Shown piece after piece: positions 1 through 5,719 of a DNA stretch of 8,365 nucleotides. The notes beneath the pieces were generated by a model. That model worked only from the letters and a program-made list of their open reading frames with translations, was not told the DNA's origin and did no database searches. The stretch's first letter is position 1; every line of letters begins with the position of its first letter. Origin of the DNA: Accumulibacter sp. (GTDB lineage Bacteria; Pseudomonadota; Gammaproteobacteria; Burkholderiales; Rhodocyclaceae); contig JAISQQ010000444.1 in NCBI GenBank assembly GCA_031274075.1, positions 1 to 8,365 on the forward strand, written 5' to 3'. The translations under genes were made by a program, and so were the position numbers.

Positions 1-641
1 TAGTTGTCCATGTCCTGCGACTGCGCGTAGGAAATCTCGTGGGGAACCAGGGGCGGAATGAAGCAGAAGCTGCCCCGGCCAAATTCCATCCAGCGCCGGT
101 CGATGCGAATCCCCCCGGAACCGGCGACGAAGTACTCGATCTGGTACTCGTTCGAGTGGAAGTGGTCGGGAACGCTGATCGTCGGTCCGACATGCCGGAT
201 GGCGAAGGCGATGTGATTGACCATGGTCATCTGGTCGATCTTTTCCAGGATGTCCCGGAACGCGCGGGAACTTCGTTCCTCGTCCCCGACCAGGCAGGCC
301 GCCGCCAGCTCGACGTTCAGCGCGATGAATTCCGCGCGCATGTTCTGCTGGACGATCAGATAGTCGTTCACCGCGACGCGGCCCGGACCGCCGGACTCGA
401 AGGTGATGGCGAAGCAATCCACCGCTCCCGCACCGCAGCGGACGGAAAACTCCGCCTCCGCCTCGATGCAGAACAGGCGGTTGGCGAGGATGTCCTGCCA
501 GTTGCCGTTGTGCCGCACCACGCCGGCGTTGCCCAGGGGGAAGAACAGGATGTGGTGCTTCCCCGGCGTCGAGGACAGCGCGTTGACGAAACGGGCGTCC
601 TGGAAACGGTGGCACTCCACCGATGAAAAATGCTTTAGCAT
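1..641 (-). CDS. Cupin-domain protein, probable N-terminal part of an AraC-family transcriptional regulator (partial)
   Basis: Reading the minus strand from the ATG at 641-639 gives 213 uninterrupted codons with no stop before the window edge, so the C-terminus is missing. The start is supported by GGGAG four to five bases upstream. The visible protein seems to hold two beta-rich cupin-like halves: residues about 28-80, and about 150-205, where a His-Phe-His-Ser segment (residues 160-163), a Glu at 165, an FVAGSGG turn and a late Pro-His-Glu (residues 210-212) resemble a cupin metal or ligand pocket. Many AraC-family sugar regulators pair such a sensing domain with a C-terminal helix-turn-helix, but that part would lie outside the window, so the DNA-binding role is inferred. 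Its divergent position next to the TRAP operon fits a local regulator. It could instead be a stand-alone bicupin enzyme such as an isomerase. Confidence 0.75.
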   Translation of the reverse strand, partial: MLKHFSSVECHRFQDARFVNALSSTPGKHHILFFPLGNAGVVRHNGNWQDILANRLFCIEAEAEFSVRCGAGAVDCFAITFESGGPGRVAVNDYLIVQQNMRAEFIALNVELAAACLVGDEERSSRAFRDILEKIDQMTMVNHIAFAIRHVGPTISVPDHFHSNEYQIEYFVAGSGGIRIDRRWMEFGRGSFCFIPPLVPHEISYAQSQDMDN

Positions 642-689
642 GGCGCTCCCGCCGGGAGAAAATTTGACCTATTCCAGAAAAAGACAGAT

Positions 690-805
690 TTACGAGTGTT
701 CAAAAAAACGCAACACATTATAGCGCTATTCTTTTTTTTAACATTTTTTGACTTTTTTTTGAAAAAACTTGCACTGGCGGCAAAGAGGTTTTTACACTGG
801 ATTCA
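690..805 (+). promoter_or_regulatory. AT-rich promoter region of TRAP operon 1 (P1)
   Basis: A sigma-70-like promoter can be read as TTGCAC at 769-774 and TACACT at 793-798 with an 18-bp spacer (17 if TTACAC is used), placing the start of transcription near 804-806. Upstream is strongly AT-rich, with an eight-T run at 732-739, another at 753-760 and an A run at 762-767, which could act as an UP element or bent DNA. GTGTT at 696-700 and AACAC at 712-716 form an 11-bp-spaced inverted repeat that could be an operator. The whole block resembles the region before the second operon (3963-4070), which strengthens the case that it is functional. The start site is not proven. Confidence 0.65.
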
Positions 806-806
806 A

Positions 807-839
807 GGGATGGTATCCCGAGGGTACCGGCTTTGCCGG
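807..839 (+). promoter_or_regulatory. Two short hairpins in the dctP1 leader
   Basis: In the inferred 5' untranslated leader (about 70 nt), GGGAT at 807-811 pairs with ATCCC at 815-819 around a GGT loop, and CCGGC at 827-831 pairs with GCCGG at 835-839 around a TTT loop. Each stem is only five pairs. They may stabilise the message or affect translation, but they do not cover the ribosome binding site at 864-868. No known riboswitch class is recognised. The leader of the second operon is only about 22 nt and lacks these hairpins. Confidence 0.4.
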
Positions 840-874
840 GACGATTGGTCAGTCGATGTGCATGGGAGAGAGAT

Positions 875-1858
875 ATGTTCAAACATTTTGTCACAACATC
901 CATCCTCGCCGCATCGCTTGCGGCGGGAACGGTTTTCGCGGCGGACAAGATTGTCTTGCGCACCTGCAACACACAGCCCGCAAGTCATCCCTGGAACGTG
1001 GCGATCAACAAGCTGAACGAAATCATCCAGAAGAATTCCAACGGACGCATTGAAATCGTGCCGGCCTACAGTTCTTCGCTGGGAACCGAGCCGGAACTCG
1101 TCGAAAGCGTCCGGCAAGGGACGCTTGGGTTCGTCGTCGCCGACCCGACGGTGGGAACCACCTTCTGCAAGGAACTGGAACTGACTTCGCTGCCTTTCCT
1201 CTTCCGCGACACCCAGCACTGGAAAGCGGTTCTCGACGGGCCGGTCGGCAAGAAATACGCCGAGCTCGTCGAACAGAAATGCGGCCTGCGCGTCATGGCG
1301 TATTGGGGCGGCATTCCCCGCGAAGTGCTGTCGGTCAAAAAAGAGGTCAAGTCCCTTGACGACCTGAAGAATTTCAAGATGCGCCTGGCCGCTTCCGAGC
1401 TGAAGTTCAAGGTATGGGAGGCGCTTGGGGCGCTGCCGATTTCCGTGGCCTACCCCGAAATCTATTCGGCGCTGGTTTCCGGCCTCGTAGACGGCATGGA
1501 AAACGAAATGACCTCGCTCGTCGCCAGCAAATTCTACGAGCCGGCGAAGAACATGACGATGCTCGCGCACGAGATCACCGTCCGTCCGCTGTTCATGAAC
1601 CCCAAGTGGCTCGACGGCTTGGCTCCCGAGGACAAGGCCGCCATTGAAAAATCCATCGCCGAAGCCACGCCGATCTCCCGCCAGCTTGAGCAGGACGGCA
1701 GCGATAAGGCGCTTGCCGAAATGCGCGACAAGTTCAAGGTCAAGGTCATTGAAATCGACAAGACGCCTTTCTACGAAAAACTCGCGCCCGTTTACAAGCA
1801 ATACGGCGATTCAACCGGGCTTACCCAGATGATCAACGACATCCAGGCGACAAAATAA
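875..1858 (+). CDS. dctP: TRAP transporter solute-binding protein, DctP family (operon 1)
   Basis: The 327-residue product is the periplasmic substrate-binding protein of a TRAP transporter: it captures a small, usually carboxylated, solute and hands it to the DctQM membrane unit. Residues 1-22 form a signal peptide (Lys-3, a hydrophobic run, then an Ala-rich cleavage site near VFA-ADK). The mature part has the family pattern: a HPW segment at 38-40, NGRIE at 56-60, and a core with Arg149 and Arg170, the latter at the position of the arginine that salt-bridges the ligand carboxylate in characterised members. It continues with LGALP, a PEIYSAL stretch and GLVDGMEN at 203-210. Length is normal. 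The ATG at 875 is chosen because GGGAG lies at 864-868 and the signal peptide follows directly; the in-frame ATG at 833 has neither. A terminator follows, then dctQ. The substrate cannot be read from sequence. Confidence 0.95.
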   Translation: MFKHFVTTSILAASLAAGTVFAADKIVLRTCNTQPASHPWNVAINKLNEIIQKNSNGRIEIVPAYSSSLGTEPELVESVRQGTLGFVVADPTVGTTFCKELELTSLPFLFRDTQHWKAVLDGPVGKKYAELVEQKCGLRVMAYWGGIPREVLSVKKEVKSLDDLKNFKMRLAASELKFKVWEALGALPISVAYPEIYSALVSGLVDGMENEMTSLVASKFYEPAKNMTMLAHEITVRPLFMNPKWLDGLAPEDKAAIEKSIAEATPISRQLEQDGSDKALAEMRDKFKVKVIEIDKTPFYEKLAPVYKQYGDSTGLTQMINDIQATK

Positions 1859-1876
1859 ATAGCCGTGAGGCAACAT

Positions 1877-1906
1877 GGCGGACGGGTTTCCGCCCGCCTT
1901 TTCTTT
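1877..1906 (+). terminator. Rho-independent terminator between dctP and dctQ of operon 1
   Basis: GGCGGACGG at 1877-1885 pairs with CCGCCCGCC at 1890-1898 (one internal A-C mismatch) around a GTTT loop, followed at once by TTTTCTTT at 1899-1906. This is a textbook intrinsic terminator. It sits 18 bases after the dctP stop and 180 bases before dctQ, so it probably ends most transcripts after dctP and lets a minority read through. That would give more binding protein than membrane subunits, a common need in binding-protein-dependent transport. Confidence 0.75.
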
Positions 1907-2088
1907 GATCCTGGGGAAAGCGGTCAAGCGCGAAGAGGACGGAGAACATTGAGAAAAACAATAAGTTTTTGATGAACGATTCACCCAATGGGAATACGTT
2001 TTTCTCCCATGTGCTTTGTGTCTTGTCTCGCACTCCGGGCTGAAGATTTTTTCAAGCTTGTTTCCGTTTTCCGAAAGAGAGGGGTTCT
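1907..2088 (+). other. Spacer between terminator and dctQ, no clear gene
   Basis: This 182-base stretch is unusually long for a P-Q junction. A 23-codon reading frame at 1972-2043 has no ribosome binding site and is not supported. I see no convincing -35/-10 pair; TTGATG near 1969 with AATACG 18 bases later is weak. If the preceding terminator is efficient, a promoter for dctQM would be expected here, but none can be claimed from inspection. Confidence 0.4.
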
Positions 2089-2559
2089 TTGGAAAAAATC
2101 TCTGATTTTCTGGGGAAGATGATTTGCGCCGGCCTTCTCGTCACCATGGTCGTTCTCGTCGCGATCACGCTGTGGCAGATAACGTGCCGGTTCATTCTGT
2201 ATATTCCCGTGCAATGGAGCGAGGAAGTCGTGCGCATGGCTTTCGTGTGGTTGATTTTTCTCGGTTCGGCCATCGCCTGCAAGGAAGGCACCCATCTCAC
2301 GCTGGATGTGCTTACCCAGCAATTGAGCCCGAAGAACAAATGGCGGATGCAGATTGCGGTACTCGCGGCGATGCTCATCGTCGAAGCGCTCATCTTCTAC
2401 GCCAGCGCGGAATATGTTGCGCGCAGCTTCGGTAAAACCGCCGTGACCCTGCCGATCCCATCGAACTGCGTTTACATATCCGGGCCGGTTTGCTCGGTGC
2501 TGATGTTCTTTTTCACCATCGAGGTCTTGTACCGTAAACTCGTGAAGGAACGCGTATGA
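2089..2559 (+). CDS. dctQ: TRAP transporter small membrane subunit, DctQ family (operon 1)
   Basis: This 156-residue inner-membrane protein is the small subunit that joins the binding protein to the DctM channel. Four hydrophobic segments lie at about 11-31, 49-64, 86-106 and 128-147. Between the first two are the family hallmarks W43, the E45-E46 pair, R49, W54, G59 and H69 (a WSEEVVR...W...LGS...G.HL pattern). The chosen start is TTG at 2089, because AGAGG at 2078-2082 is well spaced (6 bases) and the extra residues match the usual amphipathic N-terminus; the next in-frame ATG at 2119 would cut into the first membrane segment. The stop overlaps the dctM start by four bases (ATGA at 2556-2559), indicating translational coupling. 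Confidence 0.92.
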   Translation: MEKISDFLGKMICAGLLVTMVVLVAITLWQITCRFILYIPVQWSEEVVRMAFVWLIFLGSAIACKEGTHLTLDVLTQQLSPKNKWRMQIAVLAAMLIVEALIFYASAEYVARSFGKTAVTLPIPSNCVYISGPVCSVLMFFFTIEVLYRKLVKERV

Positions 2560-3860
2560 GCGGCGTACCCATTTTCGTTCTGTTCGGAGGAATGGTTGCG
2601 CTGATGTTCTTGGGCATCCCGCTCGCTTTTTCCATTTTCGCGGCCTCCGCCGCGGTTTTGCTCGTTTATACCGACCTGCCGCTGTGGCAGATCATGCAGA
2701 GGTTTTTTTCCGGCGTCGACAGCTTCGTGCTGACGGCGATTCCCTTCTTTTTGCTGGCCGGCAATCTGATGAACTCCGGGAAAATCACCGACAAGCTGAT
2801 CAATCTTTCTTCTGTCATGGTCGGCCATCTCCGGGGAGGGCTTGCCCACATCAACGTGCTGGTCAGCCTGTTGTTCGGAGGAATATCGGGCTCCGCCGTG
2901 GCCGATACGTCGGGCATCGGCACCATCCTGATTCCGGCCATGGTGAAAAAAGGCTATACGGCTTCCTTTACCGTCGCGGTCACGGCCACGTCGTCGGTTC
3001 TGGGCCAGATCATACCGCCCAGCCTGATCATGATCGTTTATGCCAGCACCGCGAGCGTCAGCGTGCAAGCGATGTTCATCGCGGGGATCGTCCCGGGAAT
3101 CCTGCTGGCGCTTTCGATGATGATCGTCTCGTACATCTACGCGGTGAAATATGATTATCCCCGCGAGGAACGGAGGACGTTCCGCGATTTCGTGCGCGCC
3201 ATCAACGATTCCATCCTGATATTGATCATGCCGTTCATCATCATCGGCGGAGTGCTTACCGGCATCTTTACCGCGACCGAAAGCGCCGCGATTGCCGTTC
3301 TCTACAGCCTGATCATCACGCTGTTCGTCGATAAGACGCTCAAGCCGAAAGATCTCGTGCCCATCTTCATCAACACGGCCAAAGGAACCGCCACAACGCT
3401 TCTCTGCATCGGAGCGGCGACCGCCTTCGGCTATCTGCTCGCGTATTTCCGCGGCGCCGAATACGTCCTGAGATTGCTGGAGGCGATGAACCTGACGCAG
3501 AGCGGATTCATCGTTTTCCTGATCGTGTTGTTTGCCATCGTCGGGATGTTCATGGACGCCACGCCGGCGATTTGTATTTTCGTGCCGATCATCGCGCCCA
3601 TCGGGATGGAAATGGGACTGAACGGCATCCACCTGGGCATGATCATCTGCCTGCTCCTGGCCTTCGGCCTGGTGACGCCGCCCTACGGCTTGTGCTTCCT
3701 GCTGGGCTGCCAGATCGGCAAGATCGCGCCGCCGGCCGTTTTCCGCGACCTCGGCGTATTCCTGCTCGCCGTTTTGATCACCGTGCTCGTCGTGATTTTC
3801 GCCCCCGGCTTGATCCTGTGGCTGCCCGGCATCGTCGTGCCGCAGGTGGTGGGAGGCTAG
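2556..3860 (+). CDS. dctM: TRAP transporter large permease subunit, DctM family (operon 1)
   Basis: The 434-residue product is the large transmembrane subunit that forms the ion-coupled translocation path. It is hydrophobic throughout, with roughly a dozen membrane segments and the two-fold repeated architecture of the ion transporter superfamily. Visible family motifs are FGGISGSAVAD at 107-117, IPPS at 153-156, FTATES at 238-243, the MFMDATPAI segment at 331-339 with Asp334, and TPP at 374-376. The C-terminus ends with the usual PGLILWLP. Length matches the family. Translation is coupled to dctQ through the ATGA overlap. I see no T-tract terminator directly after it, so some readthrough into operon 2 is possible. 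Confidence 0.95.
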   Translation: MSGVPIFVLFGGMVALMFLGIPLAFSIFAASAAVLLVYTDLPLWQIMQRFFSGVDSFVLTAIPFFLLAGNLMNSGKITDKLINLSSVMVGHLRGGLAHINVLVSLLFGGISGSAVADTSGIGTILIPAMVKKGYTASFTVAVTATSSVLGQIIPPSLIMIVYASTASVSVQAMFIAGIVPGILLALSMMIVSYIYAVKYDYPREERRTFRDFVRAINDSILILIMPFIIIGGVLTGIFTATESAAIAVLYSLIITLFVDKTLKPKDLVPIFINTAKGTATTLLCIGAATAFGYLLAYFRGAEYVLRLLEAMNLTQSGFIVFLIVLFAIVGMFMDATPAICIFVPIIAPIGMEMGLNGIHLGMIICLLLAFGLVTPPYGLCFLLGCQIGKIAPPAVFRDLGVFLLAVLITVLVVIFAPGLILWLPGIVVPQVVGG

Positions 3861-3920
3861 GAAAGCCAGGATCGTTTTTCGGCAGCCATTCAGCGGCTCA
3901 CCCACCGGGTGGCGGCTCCC

Positions 3921-3946
3921 AAGGAGAAAATCTGATGCATCCTTGA
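3921..3946 (+). other. Ribosome binding site followed by a three-codon mini-ORF
   Basis: AAGGAG at 3921-3926 lies eight bases before ATG at 3935, but the frame is only Met-His-Pro-stop (stop at 3944-3946). It is located 75 bases after dctM1 and upstream of promoter P2. It may be the remnant of a deleted gene that once followed dctM1, or a chance match. If transcripts read through from operon 1, ribosomes could start here, but no product of note would result. Confidence 0.35.
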
Positions 3947-3962
3947 AAGATCCATGGAGCAG

Positions 3963-4070
3963 AAGTACAGAAAAGTACAACATATCATAATTTCACTCTT
4001 TTTTTTAAAATATTCTGATATTTTTCAAAAAAACACTTGCTCCGGCGGCGAAGCGGCTTACACTGGATTT
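3963..4070 (+). promoter_or_regulatory. AT-rich promoter region of TRAP operon 2 (P2)
   Basis: TTGCTC at 4037-4042 and TACACT at 4059-4064, with a 16-bp spacer, form a sigma-70-like promoter, giving a likely start near 4071 and a leader of only about 22 nt before dctP2. Upstream is an AT-rich block with eight Ts at 3999-4006 and seven As at 4027-4033. The heptamer AAGTACA occurs at 3963-3969 and 3973-3979, ten bases (one helical turn) apart, a plausible operator. The region aligns with P1 from 711 onward almost without gaps, sharing CAACA, the eight-T run, the core GGCGGC and TTACACTGGATT. Confidence 0.65.
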
Positions 4071-4092
4071 CCCATTTCCAAGGAGGGACATC

Positions 4093-5067
4093 ATGAAAAA
4101 GAGTTTTGCTTTTGCAATGGCGCTGGCGCTCGCCCTGGGGTTCACCGCGCCGCTCATGGCGGCGGATTTCACCATCACCATGGCCACGCCGAGCAACCCG
4201 GAAGACAACTGCGTCAAGGGCTTCTTCAAGTTCAAGGAACTCGTGGAACAGCGTTCGAACGGGCGCATCGAGGTCGAGGTGAAACACACCGGCCAGCTCG
4301 GCAGCCATCGGGACTACATCGAGCAGCTCCAGATGGGTAGCCTGCAGGCGGCGGAGATCAACGTGGCGGTGCTCTCGGCGGTGGATTCCAAGTTCATGGT
4401 CTTCGACCTGCCCTACATCTCGCAGAGCCAGAAGTGGCTGGAAGACCGGCTGGAAGGCCCGCTGGGCAAGACCTTCGCCGACTCGCTGGAAAAGAACGCG
4501 GGCATCAAGATCATCGGCTGGATGGTGCGCAGTCCGCGCGACATGTACATCTCGTCGCGCCCGGTGGTCACCGCCCCCGACTTCAAGGGCTTGAAGGTGC
4601 GCATCATGGAAAGCCCGGTCATGCGGCGGACCTTCGAACTGCTTGAAGCGGTGCCGGTGCCGCTGACCGCCAACGAACGCTACATGGCCTTGCAGACCAA
4701 GGTGGTCGACGCGGCCGAGAACTCCGTCTCGCTGATCATCACGCAGAAGGAGTACGAGGTCACCAAGTTCGTCTCGCTGACCGAGCACTTCATCTCGCCG
4801 AACATCATCGCCTTCGATCCCAAGTTCTTCGCCAAGCTCCCCGCCGATTTGCAGGACATCGTCGTCAAGGCGGGCAACGAGGCGGGCCACTACGCCACCA
4901 GGCTGGACGGGGAAAGCGAGGCGGCGGCGCTTGAAGAACTCAAGAAACTGGGCATGACCGTCAACGCTTGCCCGGACAAGTCGACTTTCCAGCAGAAGGT
5001 GAATCCGATCTACGCGGAATACCGCGACAAGATCGGCGGCGATGTCATCGACGCCTTCACCAAGTAA
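4093..5067 (+). CDS. dctP: TRAP transporter solute-binding protein, DctP family (operon 2)
   Basis: The 324-residue product is a second periplasmic TRAP binding protein. Residues 1-23 are a signal peptide (KK at 2-3, Ala/Leu-rich core, cleavage near LMA-ADF). The mature protein shows NGRIE at 56-60, GQLG at 67-70 and a GPLG segment near 122-125. Arg149 and Arg170 occupy the same numbered positions as in the first DctP, consistent with binding a carboxylate. It departs from the usual signature near 184-210: LEAVPVP replaces the common LGAxP, and KVVDAAEN (203-210) replaces GVVDGxEN. The start has an excellent AAGGAGGG site at 4080-4087. Similarity to the first DctP is clear in pattern but low in residues, so the two probably bind different ligands. 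Confidence 0.94.
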   Translation: MKKSFAFAMALALALGFTAPLMAADFTITMATPSNPEDNCVKGFFKFKELVEQRSNGRIEVEVKHTGQLGSHRDYIEQLQMGSLQAAEINVAVLSAVDSKFMVFDLPYISQSQKWLEDRLEGPLGKTFADSLEKNAGIKIIGWMVRSPRDMYISSRPVVTAPDFKGLKVRIMESPVMRRTFELLEAVPVPLTANERYMALQTKVVDAAENSVSLIITQKEYEVTKFVSLTEHFISPNIIAFDPKFFAKLPADLQDIVVKAGNEAGHYATRLDGESEAAALEELKKLGMTVNACPDKSTFQQKVNPIYAEYRDKIGGDVIDAFTK

Positions 5068-5089
5068 GTAGCCGCTTTTCCGTTGGAGA

Positions 5090-5126
5090 GGGGATTTCGC
5101 GGACGGGAACCGTCCGCGAAATCCCC
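5090..5126 (+). repeat. Perfect 17-bp hairpin between dctP and dctQ of operon 2
   Basis: GGGGATTTCGCGGACGG at 5090-5106 is the exact reverse complement of 5110-5126, with a GAA loop at 5107-5109. No T tract follows, so it is unlikely to be a standard intrinsic terminator. A stable hairpin at this place is known in other transport operons to protect the upstream message from 3' exonucleases and so raise binding-protein output; that role here is inference. It lies well upstream of the dctQ ribosome binding site at 5148-5152. On the minus strand it reads identically as a stem, but no gene converges on it. Confidence 0.75.
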
Positions 5127-5161
5127 GATGCGCGATCGATAAAAAAGGGAGGGGGACGCCC

Positions 5162-5719
5162 GTGGCGCAAAAATTCATTCACGTGCTTTACGACAAGGTC
5201 GTTTTCAATCTGGTCTGGGTGGTCGGCTTGACGATGTCGGTGTGCATCCTTTTGCAGATTTTTGGACGTTCCTTTTTCAAGCTGCCTTTTTCCTGGACCG
5301 ACGAGCTGGCGCGTTTCACCTTTCTCTGGTTCTGCCTCTTCGGCAGCGTGCTCACCCTGCGCAGCAAGCTGCACCTGGGCATCGACTACTTCGAGAGCAA
5401 GATGCCCGAGCGGGTGAAGTTCCGGAACCGGATTTTCGTCTACGCGCTGGTCATCGTGTTCGGCTTCCTGCTTTGCGTCCTGGGAACCCAGCTCCTGGGC
5501 ATCGTCGGGCGGCAACTGACGCCGGTGATGCGCATCCCGATGGCCTGCGTCTACTTCGCCCTGCCGGTGACGGGCTTTCTCTACGTGATCATCGGCGGCT
5601 GGCAGATGTATTGCCACGTCAAGGACCTTCCCTACGAGACCGAGGCGCCGCCGGAAGTCCCCGACGAGGTGCGCAAGATGGGCGAGGAAGCGTTGCGCGG
5701 CAAGGGAGGTAAAAGCTGA
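5162..5719 (+). CDS. dctQ: TRAP transporter small membrane subunit, DctQ family (operon 2)
   Basis: This 185-residue protein is the small inner-membrane subunit of the second TRAP system. Membrane segments fall at about 13-33, 50-66, 90-110 and 129-149. The DctQ pattern is present between the first two: W45, E48, R51, W56, G61 and H71. The start is GTG at 5162 behind a strong purine block (GGGAGGGGG at 5147-5155); no ATG is available before the first membrane segment. Compared with the first DctQ it has a charged C-terminal tail of about 35 residues, rich in Glu, Pro and Lys, expected in the cytoplasm. Its TGA stop shares one base with the dctM start. Confidence 0.93.
   Translation: MAQKFIHVLYDKVVFNLVWVVGLTMSVCILLQIFGRSFFKLPFSWTDELARFTFLWFCLFGSVLTLRSKLHLGIDYFESKMPERVKFRNRIFVYALVIVFGFLLCVLGTQLLGIVGRQLTPVMRIPMACVYFALPVTGFLYVIIGGWQMYCHVKDLPYETEAPPEVPDEVRKMGEEALRGKGGKS

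Noticed and set aside
39..626. Plus-strand frame of 195 codons at the left edge
   Set aside because: It is antisense to the cupin protein, which has a ribosome binding site and cupin-like residues; the plus-strand product is Asp/Arg/Val rich with no family features.
1972..2043. 23-codon frame between the terminator and dctQ1
   Set aside because: No ribosome binding site and no recognisable sequence; could occur by chance.
2472..3983. Long minus-strand open frame of 503 codons opposite dctM1
   Set aside because: Its product is dominated by Asp, His, Arg and Gln with no domain pattern, as expected for the antisense of a hydrophobic, GC-rich membrane gene; dctM1 on the plus strand explains the region.
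3985..5178. Minus-strand frame of 397 codons opposite dctP2
   Set aside because: No recognisable domains and it covers the promoter of operon 2; dctP2 has a signal peptide, family motifs and a strong ribosome binding site.
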